This document shows positions 33,480 to 45,310 of a stretch of 64,000 nucleotides of DNA, in pieces. The notes under the pieces were generated by a model, which saw only the letters and a program-made list of their open reading frames with translations, searched no databases and had not been told where the DNA came from. Both the position numbers and the translations under genes were made by a program. This DNA comes from Balanoglossus misakiensis (lineage: Eukaryota; Hemichordata): assembly GCA_040954595.2 (NCBI GenBank), contig CM082589.2, forward strand, positions 11,532,001 through 11,596,000. The letters run 5' to 3'. Numbering within the stretch: the first letter of the stretch is position 1; each line of letters starts with the position of its first letter.

Positions 33480-33900
33480 AGGTACATACATACATACATA
33501 CATACATACATACATACATACATACATACATACATACATACATACATACATACATACATGCATACATACATACATACATGCATGCATACATGCATACATA
33601 CATACATGCATACATGCATACATGCATGCATACATGCATACATACATGCATACATGCATACATACATGCATACATACATGCATACATACATGCATACATA
33701 CATGCATACATACATGCATACATACATGCATGCATGCATACATACATGCATGCATGCATACATACATACATACATACATACATACATACATACATACATA
33801 CATACATACATACATACATACATGCATACATGCATGCATACATACATGCATACATACATGCATACATACATGCATGCATACATACATGCATACATACATG
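33480..33900 (+). repeat. Microsatellite (CATA/CATG)n, about 420 bp
   Basis: CATACATA with interspersed CATGCATG. Every frame stays open (MYVCMYVC, IHTYIHTY), but these are low-complexity translations and not genes. It lies directly beside a tRNA-like sequence, as a shorter TATG tract does at 38520-38555. Confidence 0.97.
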
Positions 33901-33935
33901 GAAAACACACAGCAAATGGACTCCTTTTTTTATCA

Positions 33936-34006
33936 TCCTCACCAGGAATCGAACCAGGATCCCTTATCACAAAGTGACAAGTGTGTTAACCATTACACCA
34001 TGAGGA
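33936..34006 (-). repeat. tRNA-like SINE head (tRNA-Gln type), copy 1
   Basis: 71 nt. The acceptor arms TCCTCAT and GTGAGGA pair over 7 bp. The A box is TGGTGTAATGGTTA and the B box GGTTCGATTCC. CATGGTGTAATGGTTA and ACTTTG are closest, by memory, to tRNA-Gln. The T stem is broken here (CCTGG against CCTGG) but intact in the partner at 38403. No CCA or terminator supports a functional gene; it is a SINE or composite-element head. Confidence 0.65.
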
Positions 34007-34234
34007 TTGTTTTATCTCCACTAACTGCCAACACACTGTCCAATTGCACATTCACTCACTGACATATTCAACACACCAGTTTTTTTATTTCAATAAAAAT
34101 TCACAAATGCATGTGAGAAATAACAGAGAGTCAGAAATTGGCATCCACAGGAGTTACTGCATTGCTATATGGTATTATAGAGCAGCCAATGCAGTCTAAC
34201 ACTTTTATTAGCTTATTAAAGGCAGAAAGTCTCT

Positions 34235-34515
34235 TTGCTGCCCTTTTTTAATAATTATGTGTGATACAAGAGACTGTTAATGTGGATATATAGTGAATCA
34301 ACGTTCGACCACACACAGCTTCCATCACGTTTGTAGGATATGACAGTAAAAACTCGCCCAAAATGAATAAATGGTAAAGACCAATTATTCATTTTGGCAA
34401 GATTTTTCACTCTCGTGACTACAAGCAGTGTGTGTTGTTGAATGTTGATTCACTATATATCCACATGTACATTAACATAAATGGTGTCTTGCATCAAACA
34501 TAATTAATGGAAAAG
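34235..34515. mobile_element. Palindromic MITE, about 280 bp
   Basis: 34235-34352 and 34395-34515 are inverted: ATGTGGATATATAGTGAATC on the left and GATTCACTATATATCCACAT on the right, with TTAATTATGT-type ends and a TTCATTTTGGC core. Single arms of this family occur at 22195 and 24480. Confidence 0.8.
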
Positions 34516-35770
34516 GGTCCCTTTAATTTATATACTTATCAAATTGTAAGCTAACCAATATGGTTAGAAGTCCGATTTGCTTGGACGTGAACCAATATGA
34601 TCTATCAAAATTTTCTGGTAAAAGTTTGAGTAACTATAACGTGTGCTTTCACCTTTTTTCATCATGTTGCTTGGGCCCTGACAATGCTGCTTTATAGCTA
34701 CTACAGGATTAGATTACTTCCATTTGGCAGTAGCATATAAGTGTAATGGTGTAGAAAGTTTATCCTGTTTACTGGAAGAGGAATTGCAAGAGAAACCATG
34801 TGTTATAAAAAAAAAATAGAAGATATTAAATAGCCTTAGTAAACATTTCCCAGAAACATTTCAATGAACAGTTACCATAATGTACTTTACATTAGAGTCA
34901 GAGGTGACTAAAAGGCTAATATTGTCATTTGTGAAATGTACACAATTGTATTTATATTGTCGGTGAACTGTTTAGCTGTGTTGTCAGTTATGTTGAGCTT
35001 ATTAGATTGGGTGATTGTCTTATTGGGTGAGTGGTGTCACTGTCTGTCACTTTTCTTTACTGAAACCACGGGGCCAATTACTTTGAAATTTAGTATGCAG
35101 GTTCCTAGGGTGAAGTTGGTAGAGTTTATGTAAATTGTGGTGAAATGTGTAATTTTTGATCAATTTTAGTTGTGTTTAGTTAAATTCTTTGTACAATTAC
35201 TTTGAAATTTAGTGTGTAGGTCCTTGGGGTTGATTTTACTGGAATTTGCTCAATTTGTGACAGAATGTGGAATATGTTATTTCGGAAGCAATTGCTTGTT
35301 TGGTCTTTTTTATTTCATAAACCAGATACTGTGATTGTTTTTCTGTTCTTTTTTGTATGTGTGTCTATTTTCACAATTGAAATAAATTAATATAAGGCTA
35401 TATAAAATAAATTGGTGTTTTATGCTTTTTGTGTAAGTATGAATGTATGTATGTGTGTAAAAAGATTGATATTGTTTGTATGGTTGATATCAGATATCAT
35501 ATGTCTTATAGTGAGAAAGAAACCACTACACAATCCCTAGTAGTATTTGTGGTAATATATCTGTTTTGAGAATATAGCCCATTAGTATATTGTAGTCTTT
35601 GTACAACTTTTCTTCAAAATGTGTTATATGAACAAATAAAATATGGCAAGAAGATGAATTGTTTCGAAGAATGAATCATAATAAACAGTAGAATTTGGTC
35701 AATTTTTGTTCAGGCATAAAGAAATAGCTTGTACATGAGCTTGCACGACGGTATTTGGTCAATACAGGGC
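34516..35770. repeat. AT-rich DNA with a degenerate minisatellite of about 120 bp period
   Basis: ATTACTTTGAAATTTAGT occurs at about 35078 and 35199, each followed by GGTCCTTGGGGTTGA-like sequence and a G-rich tail. The same loose pattern appears at 3880-4180 and, inverted, at 54780-55640. No gene is seen; a 65-codon frame at 34936-35133 falls in this repeat. Confidence 0.5.
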
Positions 35771-35773
35771 GCA

Positions 35774-35817
35774 TGTATGTATGTATGTATGTATGTATGT
35801 ATGTATGTATCTTTGTA

Positions 35818-35896
<79 letters not shown>

Positions 35897-35899
35897 ATG

Positions 35900-35931
<32 letters not shown>

Positions 35932-35950
35932 CATGCATGCATGCATGTAT
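35774..35950 (+). repeat. Compound microsatellite (TATG)n(TG)n(TATG)n
   Basis: About 175 bp, followed by GTACCTATCTAACACACAAC, the same flank (inverted) that borders the 33480 microsatellite. This is a third, partial copy of the composite repeat. Confidence 0.95.
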
Positions 35951-35985
35951 GTACCTATCTAACACACAACACACACTGTGTATAT

Positions 35986-38329
35986 TTGTTGGGCATTTTG
36001 GTTTTCTACCACATATCTCAGTAGTTTCCATGCCATAGTGACTCTTCAGTTTTACATAATGATATCCAATATAACCCAATCTACTATTAATGCGATTTTT
36101 TTTTCATTTTGATTGTGGAAATGGTTAAAAATGAAAAACATCCGAATTTGTACTTTAATAAATATAAGCTATATAGTATTTTAAAATGGTCATAAATTTA
36201 TGTTAACATGGCAAAACATGTTTTAGTGTTTATGTATACTTGTTTAATATAGAGAAATAATTGTACAAATAAAATGACAACTTACTTTTGCTTTTAAAAA
36301 TAATTAAAAATGGTAATGTTTCTTGAGTTATACCAGGGTTTCTAGAATATAGAGGGTGCTGGCACGGGAACATTTGATGGTTGTCCCCAATACAACATTC
36401 TGGTATCATGTTTTATCATCTGTGGACATTTGGCAGCGATATCCAACAGGATGTGCATAAAATCCCGAGAAGGTCTTCTCGTTGTATTGCTTCTTGAGAT
36501 ATTGAAACTGTCTTGAATCCCAACGCGAATGTGATGGTGATGCGTATGTTGTTGCACGTAGTCACATCCGAAAACGAATCAAGTGCTCTTGTTGTTCAGC
36601 AGCTGAATATAGGTTAGTGGGATATGTGTATATTCTCGTGGTTATTTTTAAATGAGTATAAATGACAGAATCGGTGGTTTGAACGTGTAAGAGTTGATGG
36701 TATTGGTTATGTAGTTGTGTTTTATCCAATGGTAGTGTGATTTTAATTGTGTATGAGGCGATGGCAGTTTTGTCAGGCGTATTTTATTTTCGTGTCGAGC
36801 GACATCCAATATGGCGGTTGTCGTTATATACTGAAAGGGTTTCGTTTGTATGCATGTTTTGGCAAATTGTATATATGTTAAGATGGTGAAGTTTGCTTGA
36901 AGGAATAGAAACATCAGAGGCTGGGTACATCGGAGTTTCTATTTCATTCCATACAAGTTGAAATTAAGCTTATTTTTGGAGTGTATACAGGTACATATGA
37001 TTATTTAGAAACGGTTTTAGGCAAGCGAATCTGCTGAATTCGGGCGATCGGTCTTGTATCGTGTGTATGAAACGTACAAGCAGTGGTAGGATATTATTTT
37101 GGGATGTGTACTTCAATAGTTTCCATGTCTCTTATATGTATTTGTCAAAAAATAAACAGTAGTAAAAATGGATTGTATTTTCCATTATTTTTTCTGTTAA
37201 TATTGTATGTTTACATGACCAAAAGCCTTAAGGTTTTCATTGGAATTTATATCAGGGTAATCAATTTGTTTTTGATAATTATTTGCTTCAAATATGGAAC
37301 AATCTGTGTGAGTACATAACAGAAACATTGCTAGATAATTTGACATTTGAATTGTTCGTAAGAATGTGAGGACAAGCATAGAATTGGCCAAATTATGCTG
37401 GTGACCACTCTGTTTAGTGTGTATGCTTTCTAGTCGTGACAGGCATGTTAAAAACATAGACAATGAAATCTGGTTGGAGCATGAAAAGTAGAGTTGACTT
37501 GTTAACATATTTTGATGCCATGAAACCATTTTGTGGACAGGACAATTTATGTGACCAAGAATTGATTTTCTGAATATCACAAGGTTGATAGTGAATTCAT
37601 TGTAATTTGTTGTCCTGTTTAAGTAGTGGGGTTATTGTAAAAAAATCATCATTCGCTATCTTGTACTTGGAGTGATGTCATCTCGACATTGATACATTAT
37701 GGCTATTGAGAGGTGTGTGTTATGCAGGCAAGTGTATATCTTGATGTACTTGTTTAAATACACAATTATACTTAATGATTTAATTTAAAAGTTTTGTTTA
37801 TTTTCTTGACAGTTTTGGCTACCAAAGAGTTCTCAAGGTGAGTGTTGGTGTACATCAGTGCAAAGTATCATGTACAAACTAAGAGATCAACACACTCAAA
37901 TGTGTATTGTGTCGTGTACGAATTAGTTTCGTAAATCATTTGTAGATAACGTGTTTAGTTTTGTGGTAAGTGACACTGAGGTTTCAGATCGGATAGGATG
38001 ATTGTCCAGTGCCATGCATTGTGTGTTAACATGTGAAAGCACTAGCCTAATTTGTTTGAAATTTGGTATTCAGGGATGATGTAAGAAAAAATAATTTTAA
38101 CAGTTCATAGAATCAGTGTTTATTAATACTTCAAAAAGGTATGTGACTTGAATGTGTGCAGTACATCATTGTGCTATGTGGTGTTAACACCATTGAATAG
38201 TGCCATTACTTACAGCAATCTTACAGCAATGGCTTCAGTAAAACATTGAGTATGATTTGTGTGATTCCTGATACCCCTGTCTTGTCATTTGTGATGTTTT
38301 ACTGTGTACTTTTTGAAATAAAGAAACTG
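35986..38329. other. Unassigned centre of the large palindrome
   Basis: 2.3 kb of AT-rich DNA. No coding region, RNA or repeat is recognised apart from scattered CCAATATGGCGG-type words. It separates the two arms of the 30-45 kb palindrome. Confidence 0.5.
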
Positions 38330-38655
38330 GTGTGTTAGTTGAATATGTCAGTGAGTGAATGTGCAATTGGACAGTGTGTTGGCAGTTAGTGGAGATAAAA
38401 AATTCTCATGGTGTAATGGTTAACACACTTGTCACTTTGTGATAAGAGATCCAGGTTCGATTCCTGGTGGGGATGATGAAAAAAAGAGTCCATTAGCTGT
38501 GTGCTTGAGTATGAGTGTAATATATGTATGTACGTATTTATGCATGTATGTAGCCAGCAAACACACAAAACATATTGTGTATATTCAATTCCATACAGTG
38601 TTTGATAATAAATATGTTGCTGTTTTACAATTTGGCATTCACTGCTGATAATTAG
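38330..38655 (+). repeat. Head of the composite repeat, copy B side
   Basis: 38330-38402 (TGAATATGTCAGTGAGTGAA, GCAATTGGACAGTGTGTTGG) is the reverse complement of 34007-34080. The tRNA-like head follows, then GAGTCCATTAGCTGTGTG, a short TATG tract, and the leader into the 309 bp units. Confidence 0.75.
38403..38473 (+). repeat. tRNA-like SINE head (tRNA-Gln type), copy 2
   Basis: 71 nt. The acceptor stem TTCTCAT/GTGGGGA pairs with wobbles. The T arm CCAGG-TTCGATT-CCTGG is perfect, the A box is TGGTGTAATGGTTA, and the anticodon region is CACTTTGTG. It retains more tRNA structure than copy 1. The anticodon arm is irregular (CTTGTC/GATAAG with loop ACTTTGT gives TTT; the Gln-like reading gives TTG), so it is called a repeat, not a tRNA gene. 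Confidence 0.65.
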
Positions 38656-41600
38656 GTTTCCATAGATACAAGCGGAATGCAATAGAAGAGGGATAACCAT
38701 ATACATGTATAGAAAAGGTAGGTTACCCCTTCCCCTATCATCCAAATACTACCACAGAGGGTGCTATACTATATGACCATCAACTGAGTATCATTCAAAT
38801 ACTCTGTGCACAGTAGGTAAATACACATTTGTTTTTTTTAGGAGACTTTCATCAGTTGCAGTAAAATACAACGTGACTACACTATATACACCAATGAGAA
38901 TGGCCATGTAATTCAGAGAGTGCTTGATATTAAAACTGTTTCATAGTTGTGGCCTTTACTGCTGATAATTAGGTTACCATAGATACAAGCCCAATGCAAC
39001 AGGACAGGGATAAACATATGCAAAGACAAGATTAAACCCCACCTCCATAATCAAAATACTACCGCAGAGGGCGCTATACTATATGACCATCAACTGAGTA
39101 TCATTCAAATACTCTGTGCACAGTGGGTAAAGACACATTTGTTTTTTTAGGAGACTTTCATCAGTTGCAGTAAAATATAACGTGACTACACTATATACAC
39201 CAATGAGAATGGCCGTGTAATTCAGATAGTGCTTGATATTAAAACTGTTTCATAGTTGTGGCTCTTACTGCTGATAATAAGGTTACCATAGATACAAGCC
39301 CAATGCAACAGGACAGGGATAAACATATGCAAAGGCAAGATTAAACCCCACCTCTGTAATCAAAATAATAATAATAATAATAATTTATTTGTATAGTGTC
39401 AGTATCCACAAAAATGTGATCAATGACGCTTAAAGCAAAAGTACAATACAACAAATGGCTAAAAAACAGATTTAAAAAGTAAAGTTTTAACATTTGATTT
39501 AAAAACAGATAAGTCTGGTGCCTGGCGAATGGTGAGTGGAAGATTATTCCAAAGAATTGGAGCAGCAACAGTAAAAGCACGATCACCATAACTCTTGGTG
39601 CGTGATCGAACAAGGCAGAGTTTGAACTGATCAGCTGACCTTAAATTGCGACACGGAACATATAGATTAGTCATGCTAGAAAGATAGATTGGACCAAGTT
39701 TATTATAGATTTAAAAATGAGAACTAACATCTTAAAAACAATACGCTGTGTAACAGGTAGCCAGTGCAACTGATACAAAATTGGAGTGATGTGACAGGTG
39801 ATTTTTGAATGAGTAACAATTCTAGCAGCAATATTCTGAACGCGTTGGATACGGTTGATTGAATACTTCGGGAGCCCAAATAAAAGTGAATTACATGAAT
39901 CAATTCGAGAAGTAATGAATGCATGAACTTATTGCTCTGTAGCAGAATGAGATAAATATTTGCGGATAAGCGCAATGCGACGTAAATGAAAAGTGGCAGA
40001 GCGGCAGATCTGTCCAATATGTGGCTTCATTGTCAGACAAGAGTCAAGGAGCACACCAAGGCTCTTAGCCTGACAATGGACAGGAATCAGAGAATCGCCA
40101 ACACGAATTTCTGAAATCCCTCTAGCAGACAGATCACCTGAAATACCAAAGAAAATAACAAATTCAGTCTTATCGTCGTATAAGCACAAGAAGTTTTCAG
40201 ACATCCAAAACCTAACATCGGATATACAAAGTTCAAGATTTGAAACAGTTCTTGCTGCGTTGTCTTTACTAAAAGACATATAAAGTGAAGAGTCATCTGC
40301 ATAAAAACTATAAAGACAACCATGACTTTGAACTAATTCACCAAATGGAGACGGGTACATATTGAAAAGTATGGGACCAAGAACTGATCCCTGTGGTACC
40401 CCAGTGTCGAGCCGATAGAAAGGTGATTGGGTGGAATTTACAAGTACACACTGACTACGATTGGAAAGGTATGACATAAACCACATGAGAACAGTATCTG
40501 AGAGACCAAAATACTACCACAGAGGGTGCTATACTATATGACCATCAACTGAGTATCATTCAAATACTCTGTGCACAGTGGGTAAACACACATTTGGTTT
40601 TTTAGGAGACTTTCATCAGTTGTAGTAAAATACAACGTGACTACACTATATACACCAATGAGAATGGCCATGTAATTCAGAGAGTGCTTGATATTAAAAC
40701 TGTTTCATAGTTGTGGCCTTTACTGCTGATAATTAGGTTACCATAGATACAAGCCCAATGCAACATGACAGGGATAAACATATGCAAAGACAAGATTAAA
40801 CCCCACCTCCATAATCAAAATACTACCACAGAGGGCGCTATACTATATGACCATCAACTGAGTATCATTCAAATACTCTGTGCACAGTGGGTAAAGACTT
40901 ATTTGTTTTTTTAGGAGACTTTCATCAGTTGTAATAAAATACAACGTGACTACACTATATACACCAATGAGAATGGCCATGTAATTCAGAGAGTGCTTGA
41001 TATTAAAACTGTTTCATAGTTGTGGCCTTTACTGCTGATAATTAGGTTACCATAGATACAAGCCCAATGCAACATGACAGGGATAAACATATGCAAAGAC
41101 AAGATTTAACCCCACCTCCATAATCAAAATACTACCACAGAGGGCGCTATACTATATGACCATCAACTGAGTATCATTCAAATACTCTGTGCACAGTGGG
41201 TAAAGACACATTTGGTTTTTTAGGAGACTTTCATCAGTTGTAGTAAAATACAACGTGACTACACTATATACACCAATGAGAATGGCCATGTAATTCAGAG
41301 AGTGCTTGATATTAAAACTGTTTCATAGTTGTGGCCTTTACTGCTGATAATTAGGTTACCATAGATACAAGCCCAATGCAACATGACAGGGATAAACATA
41401 TGCGAAGACAAGATTTAACCCAACCTCCATAATAAAAATACTACCACAGAGGGCGCTATACTATATGACCATCAACTGAGTATCATTCAAATACTCTGTG
41501 CACAGTGGGTAAAGACACATTTGGTTTTTTAGGAGACTTTCACCAGTTGCAGTAAAATACAACGTGACTACACTATATGCACCAATGAGAATGGCCGTGT

Positions 41601-41760
41601 AATTCAGAGTGCTTGATATTAAAACTGTTTCAAAGCTGTGGCCTTTACTGCTGATAATTAGGTTACCATAGATACAAGTGGAATGGAACCGGACAGGGAT
41701 AAACATACAAAGGCTAGGTTAACCCCCCCCCCCCCAAAAAAAATACTACCACAGAGGGCG
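38656..41760 (+). repeat. Tandem repeat, 309 bp unit, interrupted by a LINE
   Basis: GGTTACCATAGATACAAG recurs at 38972, 39281, 40736, 41045, 41354 and 41661: spacings of 309, 309, 309 and 307 bp outside the interruption. Each unit contains ACTACCACAGAGGGCGCTAT, ATATGACCATCAACTGAGTA and GTGCTTGATATTAAAACTG. Units are very similar, so the array is young. The last unit, near 41720, degenerates into a poly-C tract. Only the repeat is claimed; no frame crosses the units. Confidence 0.95.
39367..40506 (-). pseudogene. 5'-truncated LINE with reverse transcriptase C-terminal half
   Basis: The minus strand encodes LMWFMSYLSNRSQ, TGVPQGSVLGPILFNMY, LYSFYADDSSLYMSF (catalytic YADD) and GVLLDSCLTMKPHI. 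After an in-frame TAA it continues with HAFITSRIDSCNSLLFG, HWLPVTQRIVFK and LWNNLPLTIRQAPDLSVFK, the usual end of L2/CR1/jockey-like ORF2. The 3' end is a (TTA)n tail (39367-39388), as in L2/CR1-type elements. CAAAAT flanks both ends (39361-39366 and 40507-40512), a likely target-site duplication in a 309 bp unit. Truncated and with a stop, it is dead. Confidence 0.9.
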
Positions 41761-43235
41761 CTATACTGATCATCAAGTCTGTACCATTGAAATAAATCTG
41801 TGCAGAGTGGGTAAATTAGGCATTTGGTTCTTCAGATTTTTATAAGTTGCATTAAAATGCTATGTGGCCCACTACAAGGACAAATAAGTCAAAAATGGCA
41901 AATTTGACGTTTACTTTGAGGTTGGCATGGGGCAAACGAGACAATACAAGAACACTGAAACTCAATTAGTGAAACACTAAAGTTGTACTTTATTTCTCTA
42001 ACAAACTTAGAGAAAATTTACATGGCCATCTTTTTACTCAGAGACCTGATGTTGAATAGAAATGTGGTAGTGCAGGTCCACATGAGTGCCGTGTACTAGC
42101 CTCTCTCTCTGCAAATCCATCCACAACTTGCATGCAGATAGTGGGAGTCTGATGTAAGCAACTACTGCAGTTACAGTCAGGACGTAAGTGGGATAATTAA
42201 ACAGCAGGGGATCATGCAATGCAAACACTTGAACTGGCCAGTAACGTTTGAATTGCTCATTTGCATACAGTTTTTCAACTTTTTTCACAACGAAAGTTAA
42301 GCAACTAGCAACCCATTTCTGACAATTATTTCACCCCAGGCACATTACTGGTACTATGAGTGTACTACATGTGATTTTTCATGAAGTTTTATCGAGAAGA
42401 ATTTCTTTACTTCCACTGACAAAATTGTGATCACGAAATTCAAAGTGACCTTGAAGTTACAAAAAAAAAATATCAGCCATACCCACACAAAAATTAACCC
42501 CCTCAGGTTTTAGAAACATTATTAAACTCCTCTATTCATAATTTTGACATGAATATATCCATGCCGAGAGTCAAGGACCACAATTTACTGTGCCATAGGT
42601 CAGTCCTGAGAAGTCAGTCAGCGTGAATAGTGTATAGACTCCGTATGTAATATGCTAATGAGAGATAACGACGCGTTGAAAAGGAAGCCATTACGTCATG
42701 GGTTAACATGCTTTGACCTACTTCAATGCATACACATATGGCAAACACGGCTGTACTCGTCGATGGCGAAGGCAATTTTTACACCGTCATTACTCCACAA
42801 CGGAGCGGCTCACACTATTATAATTTCACGGTAACTTAGTTCAATATCTTCCTAACCTACCCAATTTTTTTCAAGACAAGAAATCTTTGCCGAGAGTCAA
42901 GGACCACAATTTAAACCAACATACCGAAACTGTCTTTCTCGGGAAAGCGTCGTTAAAACTTCACGAAAAATCATCCTATCATTGACTATGGTGTTTCATA
43001 CACGTCTTAGAAAAATGGGTGCACTACGATCACTTGTAGTACCGAAAATCTCCGTTTGAAAATTTTTCGAACTGGCCGTAACTGCCACTCAGCGACTTTC
43101 ACATTCAAATAGATCTCTTTGATCTCACCGCCGTAATTACCCCACTTACGTCCTGACTGGTTAATACTTACAAAGTGTATTACCTCCAACACCCCATGGA
43201 CGGTATCATGTCATCACCAGTAGCTATAGGTTCTT
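41761..43235. repeat. Copy B side of the composite repeat, plus unassigned DNA
   Basis: 41800-42060 is the reverse complement of 32440-32730. 42060-42120 (GTCCACATGAGTGCC, CTAGCCTCTCTCTCTG) equals 31695-31760. GCCGAGAGTCAAGGACCACA occurs twice, at about 42563 and 42891. On the minus strand WMDLQRERLVHGTHVDLHYH is shared with copy A (VDMHYH). The rest, 42300-43200, is unassigned. Confidence 0.5.
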
Positions 43236-44055
43236 TTAACACCTTGAGAGAAACAAATGGATTGTTACTGATAGATTACAAAGCACTGACAATACAAGAG
43301 GGGGAGGGGTAAGGTTTGTTGAGAGCAGTTGTTTTTTGCTAAACATTAGTGAAAATATGAAATTATTGACATGTAGGATTTCAATTTTATGATGTAAGAG
43401 TATTTTATAATATCTCACCGGGACTTCAGTTGTCGCTGTAGTATTTAACCCAAGTTTAACTGTGCCACCCACGTCCATGCATGGCAAGGTTTTCTCTCCC
43501 AAAAGTTTCAGTTTGGTATCCCAGTTACCATCAGTTGCACTTACTCCACGCCTTCTAAGTTGAATGCGATTTACCATCACAGGATTCATACTGTGGTGCA
43601 AAGACAATTAAAAACATCGATTGTAAATCATTTAGTAGTGATACCATTGTGACCAAACCTTGTTTTAAAATACATGTAATCTGTACTCGAAACTATCATT
43701 TTTTTCTTTCTAGAATATTAGAACGCGCTCAAAAATAAAAATGCGACCTGTAAGCGAGTGCCGCGTTTCAATTGGCACTGACGATAAACACCGCCACTCG
43801 GAGATAAAATCAACGTTTTTTTTTTATAATGCAAGTGAACGCATGGAGGCGGCCATATTGAATTTAGGTTACATCCCAAGACATTCCGACTGGGCTTCAG
43901 GTGGATTCGGGAAAGGTCTCTAAAACATAATTGGTCATCCAATTTTGTATACTAAATTTCTAAAAATGTAGGACATGGGAGGTTAACATACCCACAAGGA
44001 CTACAGGGCCCAGGCGTTTCGGGGTGCGATTGTTACGTACCTTAGCTCCATCATC

Positions 44056-44304
44056 TGCAACCATGCAGCCAAGGCGTGGCAGTGAAATTGTGCCTCATTG
44101 AGGATACAGTCTAGATCCGGAATTCAGCCAACGGCAAACTGTTTAGCGTGCCTTGTATGCAGCAGGATGGCAACGTTCTGGAACTTAAATTCTGGAAAGA
44201 AAATCCGAAATAGCTGAACAGATAACAGAAGAGAGAATACATACAGCTCCGCAACTTTTCCACTGGAAGATATAATACCATTTGCCTCTATGATAGAGCA
44301 AAGG
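44056..44304 (+). pseudogene. Flipped first OB exon of copy B
   Basis: It aligns to copy C residues 5-90 (KLFSVPCMQQDGNVLELKFW) but carries a deletion/frameshift near the VEI block and a TAG where copies A and C have Trp (NPKWLN). It is followed by GTATGTTATAATCGCACCCC, its own forward intron, unlike copy A. Confidence 0.75.
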
Positions 44305-44756
44305 TATGTTATAATCGCACCCCGAAACTTATGGGCCTTTTTTTTGCCGTAGTCATTTCGGGTATCTTAACCTCCCATCTTCTACATTTTTAGAAATTTA
44401 CTCTACAAAATTGAATGACCCATTACATTTTAAACACCTTTCCCGAATTCAACCGACGCCTAATCGGAAGGTCTTCGGATGTAATCCAATATGGCAGCCT
44501 CCATGCGATCACGTACATTGAAAATCCATTGATTTCATCGCCGATTACCGATGTTTATCGTCAATACCGATTCAAACGCGGCACTCGTTTACAAGTCGCA
44601 TTTATTTTTGATCGCGTTCCAATATTTTAAACAAACTAGATTACTGATAAAAATGCTCAAAATTTTTCCTCCAAATGCCACCTTTACGGATTCAGTCACA
44701 CAACTTACAGACTACGCCAAACTTTTTTCCAGATCATACCTTGCGGGCGAAAAGCG

Positions 44757-44873
44757 ATGGATATACCTGAAAAATTGGTAACAGAATTTTATCATCCGCC
44801 ACAAATAATGATATCAGAAGTCGAGATATCTCCACAGAAGAAGAGGGTGTGCGTTGTAGGAAAAGTCCATGAT
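44757..44873 (+). CDS. Candidate first coding exon of an OB-fold protein
   Basis: ATG at 44757 opens 39 codons ending at a clear donor (GAT|GTGAGT): MDIPEKLVTEFYHPPQIM then ISEVEISPQKKRVCVVGKVH and D. The ending KKRVCVVGKV resembles strand 1 of an OB fold. Phase 0 would need a following exon, which is not found in this orientation nearby. It lies in the flipped block of copy B, so it may be a genuine 5' exon of the family carried along by the inversion. It was not found in copies A or C. Confidence 0.4.
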
Positions 44874-45310
44874 GTGAGTACTGTCAAATGTTGCACAAAT
44901 AGCCGTTAAACCTGAAATATAGATTGAAAGTGGATATTGTTTTACACAATTTTTGAACATTGAAGTAAAGTATTAGAATGATGGAATCCGATAAAAAAAG
45001 TGAGTTGGTAATTTCGGCATCCGACTTCGTTATTAAAAATGGAAAGGTTTGCGATTCGGTTCAAGTAGTATTTGCAAGTTTGAAAGGAAATATTTCATTG
45101 AAGTACAGTGGCAACTACTGCATTTTTGAGAATCTTTGAAATGTTGATGAACGGAGACTTATAATAGAATAAATGAAAACCTACCTTTAACGGTGTTAGG
45201 GTTACTACACCTGACAGACCGCTGGTCTGCGTCCGACCGATTCTGAGCTCCTAGCTCTTGTGGAGACATGCGGAGGTACAGCGGGTTAACGGTTAGGAAG
45301 TGTTGATGAA

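Larger units (their letters stand above)
43236..45310 (-). pseudogene. RPA70-like OB-fold element, copy B (rearranged, broken)
   Basis: Read on the minus strand from 45310: the untranslated exon and intron match copy C (45300-44890). At about 44886 the coding exon is replaced by a flipped plus-strand block (44056-44873). The minus-strand intron then resumes at 44050, leading to the second OB exon at 43419-43590 (acceptor CACCACAG, donor CG|GTGAGA), which reads DTKLKLLGEKTLPCMDVG. The flipped OB1 has stops (CGAAATAG for KW; a TGA near VEI). The left junction, ACGTACCTTAGCTCCATC, is the same as in copy A. Confidence 0.8.

Noticed and set aside
33936-34006. Functional tRNA gene
   Set aside because: The T stem is broken, the anticodon arm is irregular, and the sequence is part of a repeated element with a microsatellite tail.
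33280-34062. Long open frames of MYVCMYVC, IHTYIHTY type on both strands
   Set aside because: They are translations of the CATA/CATG microsatellite; a four-base repeat without stops is open in all frames.
35676-36079. HTHTHT / VCVCVC frames
   Set aside because: Translation of the TATG/TG microsatellite; not genes.
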